64,000 bases of DNA from Bemisia tabaci (lineage: Eukaryota > Arthropoda > Insecta > Hemiptera > Aleyrodidae): the NCBI RefSeq assembly GCF_918797505.1, contig NC_092801.1:33246487-33310486 (forward strand), written 5' to 3'. Shown in pieces: positions 36,169-45,978 of the stretch (the first letter of the stretch is position 1; every line of letters begins with the position of its first letter). The notes below the pieces were generated by a model. It saw only the letters and a list, made by a program, of their open reading frames with translations. It searched no databases and had not been told where the DNA came from. Position numbers and translations under genes: made by a program.

Positions 36169-38880
36169 TTTAAGTAGAAAGTACTTCATTAGCATGAGTG
36201 GCTAGGAATTATTTTCTGGGAAGGGGAGGGTAGCTATAGGATTACCTTGGCTACCTAGAGTCTGATTATGTTGAAGGGCCACAAATGGTTACAGTTTATA
36301 CCTGGGAGTATTATTTATCATTCAGGAGGGACTCCTTGCCCCCTCCTCCCTTTATAACCATGTGCATTTATACGTGAAAAAATTTATATAAAATCTATAA
36401 CCACTGTCTTTATATAAAGGGAAAATATGGAACACAAGGATTACATGGAACTAGTAAACGGCAGTTTGCATTGTCAGTTATTGTAAGAAAGAAAATACAT
36501 GTGAGAGAAACTTACATTTTTTGATCTGATGTAGCCGACTTTAATTTTGATTTCAGCTACCAATCGAATACAGGTTGCAGAAGATGTGTAATTGAGCACC
36601 CAATCACCTTTCTCATCAGGCTTAACTACGTTAGACCCTCCAGGAAGAGATGTGCTCATTGCAATGTCTTTATTTGCTGCATCCTTCAATAAGTGTAGCT
36701 CCTCCTTGTTTGAAACTCCTGCTGGTATTGCTTCATCTACACTATCTGCTGATTTCACTGCAAAAAAAATCGAAAGTGTACAGTTGATGTTGGATTTCTT
36801 ATTTGTACGATGTCCACATTGATAGACACAAAGCGATAGGGATAAATAATCAACAAAACGAACCATAGGAAGGGACACGATAGAACTGCATTTCGTTCTA
36901 ACATAACTGCATTTAGGTAAGCTTGTTGTCATCTCTTACAAGGGGAACTTACGGACCTGCCGCCTCCGATTGGGCTGAATTTTTTTTTTACAGACTCTAT
37001 GGACCAATTCTAGAGGTCAATTTGAGCCGTTTTCCCGAATGCGCAATAGGAAGGGCGTAAAAAATTCCCAAAAGTTGCGTTTGGCAACTGATTTGGTCGT
37101 GCGCCGCGTGGCAACACTGAAGCAGCCTCTTGTACCGCTTTATCGGCCTGAAATTTTCAGCGGAGTCCGGAGCCCTACTGTACACGTATTGGTTCCATGA
37201 TAGTGATGTCCCGGGTTCGATCCTCGACTTTTTATTTTCCGCATGATCACGTAACATATTATTTTTAATTCTTCATCCGCATTTATAAATCAAGCAGTTC
37301 CGATCACTATCCCCCCCCCCTCATTTTATGTACATTTTCCCCCGATATTTATTCACATTGGCCACATATAATCGTATGAAACTTCATTGATATAAATTAA
37401 TGAATTAAAAAGCAAAGGGCTAAAATAATGTGTTTCTTGGTGACCCTTGCATGCACATGGGTTTGGGGTTGCTCTTCGATTTATTTACACATTAAATATT
37501 TTTCCAGGAAAACATTGGAAGATAATGTAGTAACAAATAAGGTTTTCTTTTGCTTTTTAATTCATTAATTTATATCAATGAAGTTTCATACGGTTATATG
37601 TGGCCAATGTGAATAAATATCGGGGGAAAATGTACGTAAAATGAGGGGGAGGGGGGGGGATAGTGATCGGAACTGCTTGATTTATAAATGCGGATGAAGA
37701 ATTAAAAATAAAATGTTACGTGATCATGCGGAAAATAAAAAGTCGAGGATCGAACCCGGGACATCACTATCATGAAACCAGTACGTGTGCAGTAGAGCTC
37801 CGGACTCCGCTGAATCCTTCAGGCCGATAAAGCGGTACTAGAGGCTGCTTCAGTGTTGCCACGCGCCGCACGACCAAATCACACGCCGAAAACGCAACTT
37901 TTGGGAATTTTTTACGCCCTTCCTATTGCGCATTCGGGAGAAAACGGCTCAAATTGACCTCTAGAATTGGTCCATAGAGTCTGTAAAAAAAAAATTCAGC
38001 CCAATCGGAGGCGGCAGGTCCGTAAGTTCCCCTGTTAGATTGGATCAAATTGAATTCCACTTGTTGTGTCGGAGTGTAAGTTCGGAGGAGGCGGCTGTTT
38101 CAAGACGGCGTAAGCCTGCGGTCACAAATCTCGTTTGCGGTGTCTGAAAATCTCCGCCTCTATGATAACTTTTTAAAGGAGAGCAAATTGACATCATCCC
38201 GTGAAGTTTAGGCAAAATTTTCTTCGCACAGAGAAGAAAAATCACAGCAGTTTCAAAGAATTGCTGTTGAGTAGTTTTCCGTTGAAAAAAAAATTAGGTA
38301 TGACAGGAAGTCTGCGACATTGCAAACCGAGTTGTGTGATTGCCGACTAACACCATCGATGTAGTATGTTTATACATATACACCTCCCCGTTACCTAAAA
38401 CTCAACATAAATATCTGTCAGGGGGTGTTGGTGTGGGCATTGTATTAGTTAGTTGTGCCTAATGTGAACAGATGTTCAAATTTCATAATTTGCAGAATTA
38501 GAAGTGGGGAAAGAAAAGAAGAGACAAAAGTCACATCAGTTTGGATGCATCGATCATCAGTTGGCCCATTGGTTAGCATGTAAATATCTGTTGAATAGTG
38601 CAATTTTTGGATGTGACATTTGTCTCTTCTTTTCTTTCTCCAGTTCTAGTCAATTTCCGGGAGACTCGTCTTGGAAAATACTGGTACGTACTTAGTTCAT
38701 TTGTTTATGGGAGTGCTTAAGCAAAGAACATGTGCTGCAATTATGCAACGATTATGAAGTATGCAACAACCATTGGGTAGCTGAAAATGAATTAATGATC
38801 TAATTTTAAAATGTTGAGTATCTATTCTTACCATAGCAAAGTAAACCTACGAGGAGGAGAAGAGAAACTTTACAATTCAT
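31874..38880 (-). CDS. LAMP1: LAMP1-type lysosome-associated membrane glycoprotein, 5 exons, 289 aa
   Basis: Coding exons on the minus strand: 38880-38832, 36757-36516, 34024-33784, 33183-32983, 32010-31874 (870 nt). All introns are GT-AG with matching phases. It is a type I membrane protein of late endosomes and lysosomes. Residues 1-17 form a signal peptide (MNCKVSLLLLVGLLCY). The luminal part has the four conserved LAMP cysteines C79, C116, C197 and C248, plus an extra C185. N-glycosylation sequons lie at N72, N128, N135, N155, N182, N216 and N235. VGMSYKC precedes the third cysteine. The membrane span is about 255-276 (MVPIAVGCALAGLVVIVLVAYL), followed by a short cytosolic tail ending GYRSV. 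YRSV is a C-terminal YxxPhi lysosomal sorting signal read by AP adaptors. There is one luminal LAMP domain, as in insects, against two in vertebrate LAMP1. Intron 1 (2074 bp) is half filled by a foldback element. Confidence 0.93.
34095..34356. mobile_element. Family B palindromic MITE in LAMP1 intron 2
   Basis: Diverged copy: AAAACCACATACGTCCATTGCGG at the left, TTCGCAAACAGAGATACACGG and CCGTTGATATTC at the right. It lies close upstream (gene sense) of exon 3. Confidence 0.5.
35202..35326. mobile_element. Family A palindromic MITE in LAMP1 intron 2
   Basis: TAATTGGACAACATTTTGCAATTAGGAAC left end and AAATTGAAAATGCAACTTCC right end, with ATTTCTGGCTCATCC and TGCATAGGAAAAA inside. Confidence 0.5.
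36118..36165. repeat. Poly(T) tract in LAMP1 intron 2
   Basis: About 46 consecutive T. No retroposon body is recognisable at either side. Confidence 0.85.
36939..38034. mobile_element. 1.1-kb foldback element in LAMP1 intron 1, TTA target duplication
   Basis: Left arm 36939-37416 and right arm 37549-38034 are inverted copies; the spacer is 132 bp. Ends read CAAGGGGAACTTACGG and CCGTAAGTTCCCCTG, flanked by TTA (36936-36938 and 38035-38037). A 3-bp TTA duplication suggests PIF/Harbinger-type mobilisation. Each arm holds GTCCCGGGTTCGATCCTCGA (or its complement) followed by a T run. That word matches a tRNA-type B box, but no A box or cloverleaf accompanies it. No transposase frame. Confidence 0.78.
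38102..38366. mobile_element. Family B palindromic MITE in LAMP1 intron 1
   Basis: GACGGCGTAAGCCTGCGGTC through CTCGTTTGCGGTGTCTGAAAA at the left; GTCTGCGACATTGCAAACCG and GACTAACACCATCGATG at the right. It abuts the 1.1-kb foldback. Confidence 0.6.
38500..38652. mobile_element. Family J MITE, copy 2, in LAMP1 intron 1
   Basis: TAGAAGTGGGGAAAGAAAAG and AGAGACAAAAGTCACATC at the left mirror GATGTGACATTTGTCTC and TTCTTTTCTTTCTCCAGTTCTA at the right. Same family as 19381-19520. Confidence 0.65.
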
Positions 38881-39260
38881 TGCAGAAAATATTAAGCACC
38901 ACACAACTTAGGACTTTTCGAGAGATCGAGACACCACCAAACCGAGCGTCCTGCGCGTTGACAATCCGAAAATAAAAGGATTCACACGGTACCTGCGACT
39001 GATAAATGCGCCGCAGAAGCCCCAAATCCGAAAGAGATTAACTGATTACTGATAACTGATAAGGTGATAACACGACACCGGCAGAACCGAAAAATACTCT
39101 CCCCTCCCCTCTTCACCGCGGAACAAAACAAACACGTATGATGTACAACACTAGCGCTACGGCAAAAGAAGAAACTACTAAAACCCCGCGCGCGCGACTT
39201 ACGCAGAATTCAAAAAAGCCCGGCAAATTTCAAATTGACGGGCCGTCCACAGAGTTGCGT
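38881..39260. promoter_or_regulatory. LAMP1 upstream / promoter region
   Basis: About 380 bp upstream of the LAMP1 ATG, richer in CpG (for example CCCGCGCGCGCGACTTACG near 39185) than its surroundings and free of MITEs. No CACGTG lysosomal-gene box or TATA box was found. The transcription start could not be placed. Confidence 0.35.
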
Positions 39261-39604
39261 GTTTTTTGGTTGCATCACGTAAGATCAAAATTAGCGCAGA
39301 ATTACTGCAGGTAATGGGGGAAGGTTATGAAGGGAGGAGCTCCAGATTAATGAGCCTAATTAATGTTTTAAACATAAACGATGAAAAACTAGCGGACTTT
39401 CTTTCGCCAGTGATTTCGGGGACCCCTTTTACGTGTAGCTTTTCGTTTTTCGATTCTTCTTTCTTCTCCTCCTCTTCTTCTTCTCTTTCTCTTCTTGTTA
39501 ATTCGGCTAAAGCTTTCCACAGTAATTTGTGAAATACTTGCGCAATGGGGTGGACTAAGTTCATTTGGCGCCCCCCTCCCCACCCCCTCTTCAGAGAAAA
39601 TAAG

Positions 39605-39744
39605 TTGGACTGAATTTTGCAATTTGGACCTATAAATTCTGGCTCATCTAAAAATACACCTATGTGCATAGGGAAACTAATGGCTCATACGTTGTTTTTA
39701 AACCGGGCCGGAATTTATAGGTCCAAATTGCAAAATGCAGTCCA
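39605..39744. mobile_element. Family A palindromic MITE
   Basis: GTTGGACTGAATTTTGCAATTTGGACC left end mirrors GGTCCAAATTGCAAAATGCAGTCC at the right. Inner words CTGGCTCATC and CATACGTTGTTTTTAAACCGG are shared with the copy at 52318. Confidence 0.7.
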
Positions 39745-39822
39745 GGTGGACCATCGTGTTTCTCGCGAAATTTTTCGAAGAGAGAGTACTTAACTCCGAT
39801 CTCTGTGGCATGCGAGAGCTCC

Positions 39823-40245
39823 ATCTGGTCTTCATTTTGCAAATAGGAACTACTACATCGTCACCTTCCAGGCAAAGTATCACAAGCGCCATGCGACGTT
39901 TAAGAATTTCCGCCGCCATTTTATTTTTTTACAGAGAAATTGTTCAACGAAGCTGTCCGAAAATTTCACTGAATTTTCTTTGTGCTGCCGATAAAATTTA
40001 GTGAAATTTCCAAACAGATTCAACCAACAATTTCTCAGTAAAGAAATAAAATGGCGGCGGAAATTTTTAAACGTCGCATGGCGCTTGTGATACTTTGCCT
40101 GGAAGGTGACGATATATCCCGGGCTCATTCGTTAAAGCACCTATCTGATAGGGGGAAGTAATGACACATACGTTCACATACGTTATTTCTAAAATAAGCC
40201 AGAAATAGTAGTTATTTATGTGAGCCATTTGGAAAATGGTCCCTC
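39823..40245. mobile_element. Family A MITE interrupted by a Family G MITE (nested insertion)
   Basis: A Family A left end (TTCATTTTGCAAATAGGAACTACT, 39829-39855) and its right part (40118-40245, ending AGCCAGAAATAGTAGTTA and CCATTTGGAAAATGG) are separated by a palindrome at about 39856-40117. That palindrome has ATCGTCACCTTCCAGGCAAA ends and inner words CGCCGCCATTTTATTT and AATAAAATGGCGGCGGAAAT. The outer element is therefore older than the inner one. Confidence 0.65.
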
Positions 40246-41034
40246 AATCCTCAAATCCCTCGTACACAACACTGGATTCAGATGACAATGAGTGTATAAC
40301 CTGCCATGTATACACTGTTTCGTCGACTAAGATTGAAGGCGCTTCTTACATTGCGAGGAGCTAGTCAAGAATCAAGATAAAACATTCCACCATGACGTTA
40401 ACGCCATTCAAGTTTCGAAGGGAGAAAGAAGATCAGTTGGAAATTTTTGTTGTGACACCATTAAGATAAACAATGGCTTATCGCTGTTTTCTTAGCTCAC
40501 TTGACTGGCTACTAGATATCTATTTTTGTAGAAATAATTTATTCCACGATGATCGGTCAATAATTACCCTGACGGTCAGTTTTAAATATAGCGAGAGAAA
40601 ACCAACAAGAACCTGTCGTTTCAAACCGCAGAGAGAAAACATGAATAACATCTGCCACCGATATGATAAATTATGATTTCACACGAGAAATATTCATAGC
40701 TCATGATTGATCCCATTTGTACATTATATCTTAAAAATTGGAACCGATAATGCCGCTTAAATTGCTTGAGCGTGCACATTCGGGTGCGTCAAAAAATTTG
40801 AAAGTTTGAAATATTCCTGTCCCTAGACAATTATATCAGTGCCACTTGGTTGAGAAACATATTTGCCATAACTTGGATTAGTTTTATCCATTTTTATTGG
40901 TGCAAAAAGTCAATTCTATGCTGTAAATGTGCTTTTTCAGTTCAGGCCCCAATTTTGTACAAAAAACCAGCTATAATACCGAAATTGTGAGTTTACCTAC
41001 ATGAAAAATACCAAATACCATAATACCATCCCGT
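40246..41034. other. Intergenic stretch, nothing recognised
   Basis: About 0.8 kb with short frames only. Confidence 0.4.
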
Positions 41035-41392
41035 ATCCTCACCTTTTCCTTCTCTCTCCCTCCTCTTCCTCCATTATTCTCCAATTCTTTCTCCTCTCCT
41101 GTCCCTCTTTCCCTCTTTTTCTCCTCCCTCTCCCTATTACATCATTTTTTTCCCTTCTTTTTTCTCCGTGCATCACTGTCGATAAACCAAAAATAACCCC
41201 ACCCTCTCATATCCCACCTCGTAAAAATAAACTCATTCTACTACTACTAATCCTCTTTTTCCCCTCTCCGTTTCTCCATCCCTTATCCTCACATTTTTCT
41301 CCTCTACACCTCCTCTTCCTCCCTTATATCCCAATTTCCCCTCTTTCCCCTCCCAATTTCACCCATAATTCACCCTTTTTTTCCTATTCATA
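41035..41392. repeat. 350-bp polypyrimidine tract
   Basis: The plus strand is almost pure C/T with short A interruptions, built of words like CTCCTC, TTTCCCTC and CCCATC. It produces an apparent 130-codon Pro/Ser/Leu/Phe frame that is a composition artefact. Confidence 0.75.
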
Positions 41393-41439
41393 ATCGTACG
41401 AAAAACCCAAAATAACCCACTGATTATCCCCTTATGACA

Positions 41440-42135
41440 ATCACCGCAGCTCGGGTCATCTCCCGGAATCGGACGACGTCTCCGAGACCGTAGCGCACTG
41501 CTCGGCGGGGTGCATTCCTGCGGGATGCAGGCGGCGGCCGGAGCCACCCCCTGACCTGAGGTGGTTGGCCGGGGTGCGTCGCACAGTGGATCCAGTCAAC
41601 GAGCGAGGTCGGACATTAAATTTTTGACCAAAACTGCAATTTTTCATGTTGAATTCGTTACATTTTTAATTTTAAGGGGTGTTTATAGAAGAAAATTTCA
41701 CAAGGAAACCAATGGAGCCACTTTTAGAACCTCAAAGTTGTGTATAAACGGAGTTATGGGCGTTTAAAGTTTCCAAATTTTGTCCGACCTGCGTATTGAC
41801 TCGACCCAGCGTGCGTCGGGGCTGCGCGCGCAGCCGGGCGCGGGGTCGGGAACCCAAGCTCCGGCTCCCCGAATCCGAATCCCTGAATCCCTCAGTCCAA
41901 GACCGGCTTCGCGCTCGGAGCCACGCCACGCGCATCTTCGCGAGACACGTGTCCGTTCCATCGACGGATCTAACCTAAATCCCGCCGCGTTTGACCCAAT
42001 TCCAAGAGGTGCCGTTGCACCCTACCGAGTCATCCCCATACACCCCCCCAACCCCGTTTTCAAATCGCGTTTTAGAGGTGCGTTTTTGGAATTCGAGAGG
42101 TTTTTCCGTGCGGGAGGATTTGTTCCTGGAGCGAG
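41440..42135. other. GC- and CpG-rich island, origin unknown
   Basis: Two CpG-dense blocks (41440-41620 and 41785-42000) are separated by AT-rich sequence in which GAGGTCGGACATTAAATTTTT (41607) is mirrored by CCAAATTTTGTCCGACCT (41772), so the AT part is itself an inverted repeat. Overlapping frames on both strands reflect GC content. I recognise no protein. A CpG-island promoter or a transposon end are both possible. Confidence 0.35.
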
Positions 42136-42193
42136 GGCTCTGAAAGGTAGATAGTGTTTTTTCTCTGCTTCAACAAAAAACGCAAAGTCGTAT

Positions 42194-42459
42194 ACTGAAA
42201 AAAATGTTCGGTCGTATGCACCGAAGTTCCATATGATCCTAACTAATTCGGTTTGTCAAACTGAATTTTCGGTTTGTCAAACCAAACTGTCGGTTCGTGC
42301 AACCGAACTTGTGCAGTAAAGTGAACTGACAAACAAAGTTTGGTTGTGTATGTCGAACGACCGGTTTCACGAACCGAAAGTTCAGTTTGACAAACCGAAT
42401 ATTTGTGATGTTATGGAACACCGAACGTTCGGTTCACACAACCGATTGCTTTTTCAGTG
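42194..42459. mobile_element. ACTGAAAAA-ended element with TTCGGTTTGTCAAACCGAA-word interior
   Basis: Ends ACTGAAAAAAATG and GCTTTTTCAGT. The interior is a degenerate array of CGGTT-TGTCAAAC-CGAA words and complements, for example CGGTTTGTCAAACTGAA, CGGTTCGTGCAACCGAA and CAAACCGAAT. It is self-complementary at many registers. Confidence 0.55.
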
Positions 42460-44150
42460 ATGCTGAGGGTGGTGAGTTAAAGTAACTGTATGTAATTTGC
42501 TGCAACTTTTACTGGCTATTTTTTATGATTTTACAGTACTGAAAACGTAAAATTTCAGAGAATTCACCGAATGATTCCTCTCTAAAATAAAAATTAGCAC
42601 TGGACATTCTGAAATACCTCAAACCAAGAAATGTACACCTGCACCCAACGCCTTAATTTGTCGTTACCCGAGCGAAGGAACGTGCAAATAAAAAAAATAA
42701 TGCCAAAAAAACATTGAAAAGCTGGAGAAATTTACGTTCAAAAACCCTGAAAATTCAGGGAATTCCGCAATTCATGAAAACCTGTCACCCTGTTTGGAAA
42801 GTCAAGATTTGGACGGTTGCATATCCTCGTAAATGTATAAAGCTAAAGAGAGAAATTAAGATAGAGAAATTAACTGCAGAGGATCGGTTGATTCTGGTTC
42901 AATGCGTCCAATTTATGTCTTTCCAACAGGACGAAAAACGACGGATGTTGAATGTAGCCTGGATGCAACTATTCGTGTTCTGCGGATGTCCGTGTTGCAT
43001 ACCTATAAATTTAAAGGCGCTCTGGCTTGTGCGCTATTACAACTTCGCCAATGAAGAAAATATGCGTTTTATTTCCATTTGTTTTATAATGATGACCAAA
43101 GAGCGAAAACAAGTATCTCCGTTTGCGACGTCCGGTCATACTTTATTTTTTCCATGGAAAACTAGTCAACGTAATTTAAAGAAAAATTCCTTGATTTTTG
43201 TCCTACATTTGCAAAATACTCGTATTCTGTATAAATTGCGAGTTATACAGTCGGCTGGTTTCTCGGTAGATAACAATGTGGTTGTCATCTTCGGAGAGAC
43301 GACACTATCTGAAAACTTTATATTTCGTGCTTTGATCCCTGAAAATAGCAGACTAGAATTATAGCTCTCCTTCAAAACTGTTTTTTTTTACGGAAGAAGG
43401 ATCCTGGTTACCAACGCAATTTTTGTGCCAAGCCAAAAATCAAAACTGGTCTCGTGAAGCTTGAGAGAAATGAGAGAGTGAAGATGGAGCAAGGATCCCT
43501 CTTTCAAGAGGAACGCAATTTTTTAGAAGAGGTAACATTCTAATCTTCCTTGTTCAGGGAACGTAATTCCTCGATTACGAACTATTCACAGCATATTTTA
43601 TACATTTTCTTCTCCTCAAGACACCTAATTGTAGGAAAATATATTCCTCCACTGGTAACTTATTTTTTAGGAGACAAAGAAAACTTTTAAGAAAGAGATT
43701 AAATATTATGAGAATCGCTCCGAATCTGGTTTTCCAACCCAACTACTGAAACTTTTGTTTCCGTCGACCAAGGTCGGTGGCGATTTTGAAAGTTGGCGAC
43801 ACTGTTTATCCTTCATTTAAAACAATTGAAAATATCTATTTATTTCGGTGAAACTGCCTTGCAAGAATCCATTATTTAAAAACTGGATAATTAAAACATT
43901 ACTTCATGATCTAAAAATGTATTTACTTTTATATTTGAAATGTTAATAATATACAAATTTTGAGAGTTTCTCAAGTTTTGACTCATTAATTTTTTCCATT
44001 GTATCACCAGAAGTTATAATCCATCCAGGACGAAAAATGTGGAGACTATATCTTTTGACGAGCTCGTTTCCACACCACCTTGGGAGAGCCCGATCAGATC
44101 AGGTACTGCTCCCGGAGGTAGAGCTTCCGGCGCGTTTTTTTTAACGTGGT
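42460..44150. other. Intergenic stretch with diverged repeat pieces
   Basis: Contains a fragment of the GAATAGTTG...GTCCGTGTTGCATAC family (42965-43030) and part of a Family B element (43105-43225). These create an accidental 216-codon open frame at 42714-43364. The remainder is AT-rich with nothing recognised. Confidence 0.4.
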
Positions 44151-44172
44151 ATCGCCAAGAGCCCTAATCCAC

Positions 44173-44275
44173 GGGGGATGGGAGAGGGGAGAGGATAGGG
44201 AGAGGGGAGAGGATAGGGAGAGGGGAGAGGATAGGGAGAGGGAAGAGGAGAGGAAGAGAGGAGAGGAAAGGAAAC
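44173..44275. repeat. GA-rich minisatellite
   Basis: Tandem copies of a ~20-bp unit, GGGGAGAGGATAGGGAGA, about four perfect repeats followed by decayed GAGGAGAGGAA copies. Confidence 0.8.
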
Positions 44276-44446
44276 ACTTACCGACGCTGCCGTAGCTCCA
44301 TCTCTAACTGCTCCGTGCCGTTTTTGATACTGCTAAAAAACAGCTGTGCCCTCAGAGGACGGAAGTAGTGCCCTCCGCTGTTAACTGATTAACGAATCTA
44401 ATCGATATCTTACCTTCGGTAGCGGCAACCAGCATCCAGCAGCAGC

Positions 44447-44590
44447 AGCACCTGAAACAGAGAATAAAAAAAGAAAAAAAAAAGAAAAGAAAAGAAAAAA
44501 AGCGACGATCCCGGTACGCAGCAGCACCTGAAACAGAGAATAAAAAAAGAAAAAAAAAGAAAAGAAAAGAAAAAAAATCCGACGATCCCG
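44447..44590. repeat. Tandem duplication of a ~70-bp unit
   Basis: CAGCAGCACCTGAAACAGAG, an A/G-rich stretch (AAAAGAAAAGAAAAAAA), then CGACGATCCCGGTACG, occurs twice in direct order. It is followed by short CGACGGTGTCC repeats (44595-44632). Confidence 0.75.
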
Positions 44591-44687
44591 GTACGACGGT
44601 GTCCGACGATCCTGGAACGACGGTGTCCAGCAGCAGCAGGCAGCCCCAACCCTGGCTTCCCCCGTATCCTTCCCCACCTCCTCCCTT

Positions 44688-45014
44688 TTTTTTTTTTTTT
44701 TTTTTCTGTTCGTGGTTGCTGAGATCCTCCGGGGCGCAACGCCCCGGAGCCGCCGTCGCCGGCAGGGGCGCCCGCCGGGACCCCATAAGGGTCCGCTGGG
44801 CGCCCCCACCCCCGACCCCCCGCGAGGGGGGTCAAAAGCCCCCCCTTGCGGGGGGGCAAAGTGACCCCCCTCGCAGGGGGTCGGGGGCAGGGGACGCCCA
44901 ACGGACCCACGGGGTCCCGGCGGGCGCCCCTGCCGGCGACGGCAGACCCCGGGACGTAACGCCCCGGAGGATCTCAGCAAGCCAGTCGCAGAAGAAGAAA
45001 AAAAAAAAAAAAAC
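44688..45014. repeat. GC-rich palindrome bounded by poly-T and poly-A
   Basis: TTGCTGAGATCCTCCGGGGC (44716) mirrors GCCCCGGAGGATCTCAGCAA (44980). Inner arms GCCGTCGCCGGCAGGGGCGC and GCGCCCCTGCCGGCGACGGC are exactly complementary. The outside is a T run at the left and an A run at the right. The centre is made of CCCCGCGAGGGGGGTC-type hairpins. Confidence 0.8.
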
Positions 45015-45039
45015 CCTACTCCTCCCCCCGTGATCCTAT

Positions 45040-45262
45040 TCCGCGGCCCCTCCCCCCTTGGGAACCCTACTCCGCGATCCTACATGAATCCCACGGACCC
45101 CCCTCTCCCCGGGAAACCCCCCTTGGGAAATCCTACTCCGCGACCCCGCAAAGAACCCCACGGACCCCCCTTTCCCCGGGAGCCTCCCCCTGGGAAACCT
45201 TACTCCGCGATCCTTCCCAACCCCACGAACCCCCCTTTCCCCGGGCACCTCCTCCCTTAGCG
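45040..45262. repeat. Tandem ~75-bp repeat, 3 copies, C-rich
   Basis: Unit: CTTGGGAAACCCTACTCCGCGATC...CCACGGACCCCCCTTTCCCCGGGA, three direct copies with small changes. It gives Pro/Gly/Arg-rich frames on both strands that are not credible genes. Confidence 0.75.
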
Positions 45263-45383
45263 AGCCACCTCCCTCCCCCCGAGCCCGTTTCTTCAGCCGC
45301 TTCTTCTGAAACAAACGAAAACATCAAGAATTATTAGTATGATTTGCAACAAGGGAACAAGACTGGACTGGTAGTGGACTTCT

Positions 45384-45528
45384 AATTGGACTACATTTTG
45401 CAATTTGGAACTATTAATTCTAGCCCGGTTTAAAAACAACGTATGTGCCATTAGTTTTCCTATGCACATAAGTGCTTTTCCAGTAGAGTCAGAATTTATC
45501 GTTCCGAATTGCAAAATGCAGTCCAATT
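45384..45528. mobile_element. Family A palindromic MITE, best-preserved copy (145 bp)
   Basis: AATTGGACTACATTTTGCAATTTGG at the left mirrors CCGAATTGCAAAATGCAGTCCAATT at the right. Inner words GTATGTGCCATTAG and CCTATGCACATAAGTGCTTTT recur in the copies at 1337, 2914, 35202, 39605, 39823, 45979, 47190, 52318, 54259 and 61917. Some copies are A-T-diverged, so insertion was not recent. Confidence 0.78.
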
Positions 45529-45978
45529 GCTAGGCCCTCATTAAAAGTACTGTTCCATAATCATCCATCAGAGACGTATTTATCCTAGAAGGAACTATGT
45601 ACATAGGATTCGCATGAAACATTAAAGTTCCTTTTAGCATAAATATGTCCTGTACTCTCTTGTCAAAATTTTTGTCAAGGCATCATGCCATAGTGAAATT
45701 TACGTATCATTTTCCCAAATTTTAATTTCAATTGCAGTTACATACCGTCTTTGGACTACATCGTGCAGCATTTGCATCGCAGTTTGCATTCAGTTGTAGT
45801 AATTTAACTGCGTAACGCAACAAGGAACTAATTTTTCTGGTTCTTCAAAAAATCGCCCATTTGTGTGTCAAATATGTGGTGCTTATGATATTTCTACAGA
45901 GAACCAGAAAGACAATTCCTTTTGCGAAATGTAGTTTAATTACTTTCAGTTGAATGCAATATTGTATGATAGTAATAC

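Noticed and set aside
37195..37235. Possible tRNA or SINE (GGGTTCGATCC followed by a T run)
   Set aside because: Only the B-box-like part is present, it lies inside the arm of an inverted repeat, and the cloverleaf cannot be drawn. Reported only as a curiosity of the element.
41001..41393. 130-codon Pro/Ser/Leu frame
   Set aside because: Produced by the polypyrimidine tract.
41780..42154. 124-codon plus-strand frame with two overlapping minus-strand frames
   Set aside because: GC-rich, with open frames in several registers, no domain and no splice context.
42714..43364. Longest plus-strand open frame (216 codons)
   Set aside because: It spans pieces of two repeat families (GAATAGTTG.../GTCCGTGTTGCATAC and Family B), has no recognisable domain, and reads like chance absence of stops.
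44381..44980. 199-codon minus-strand frame and overlapping frames at 44352-44910
   Set aside because: It runs through GA-rich repeats and the GC-rich palindrome. Composition is Arg/Gly/Phe-rich, and several frames are open at once, as expected from low complexity.
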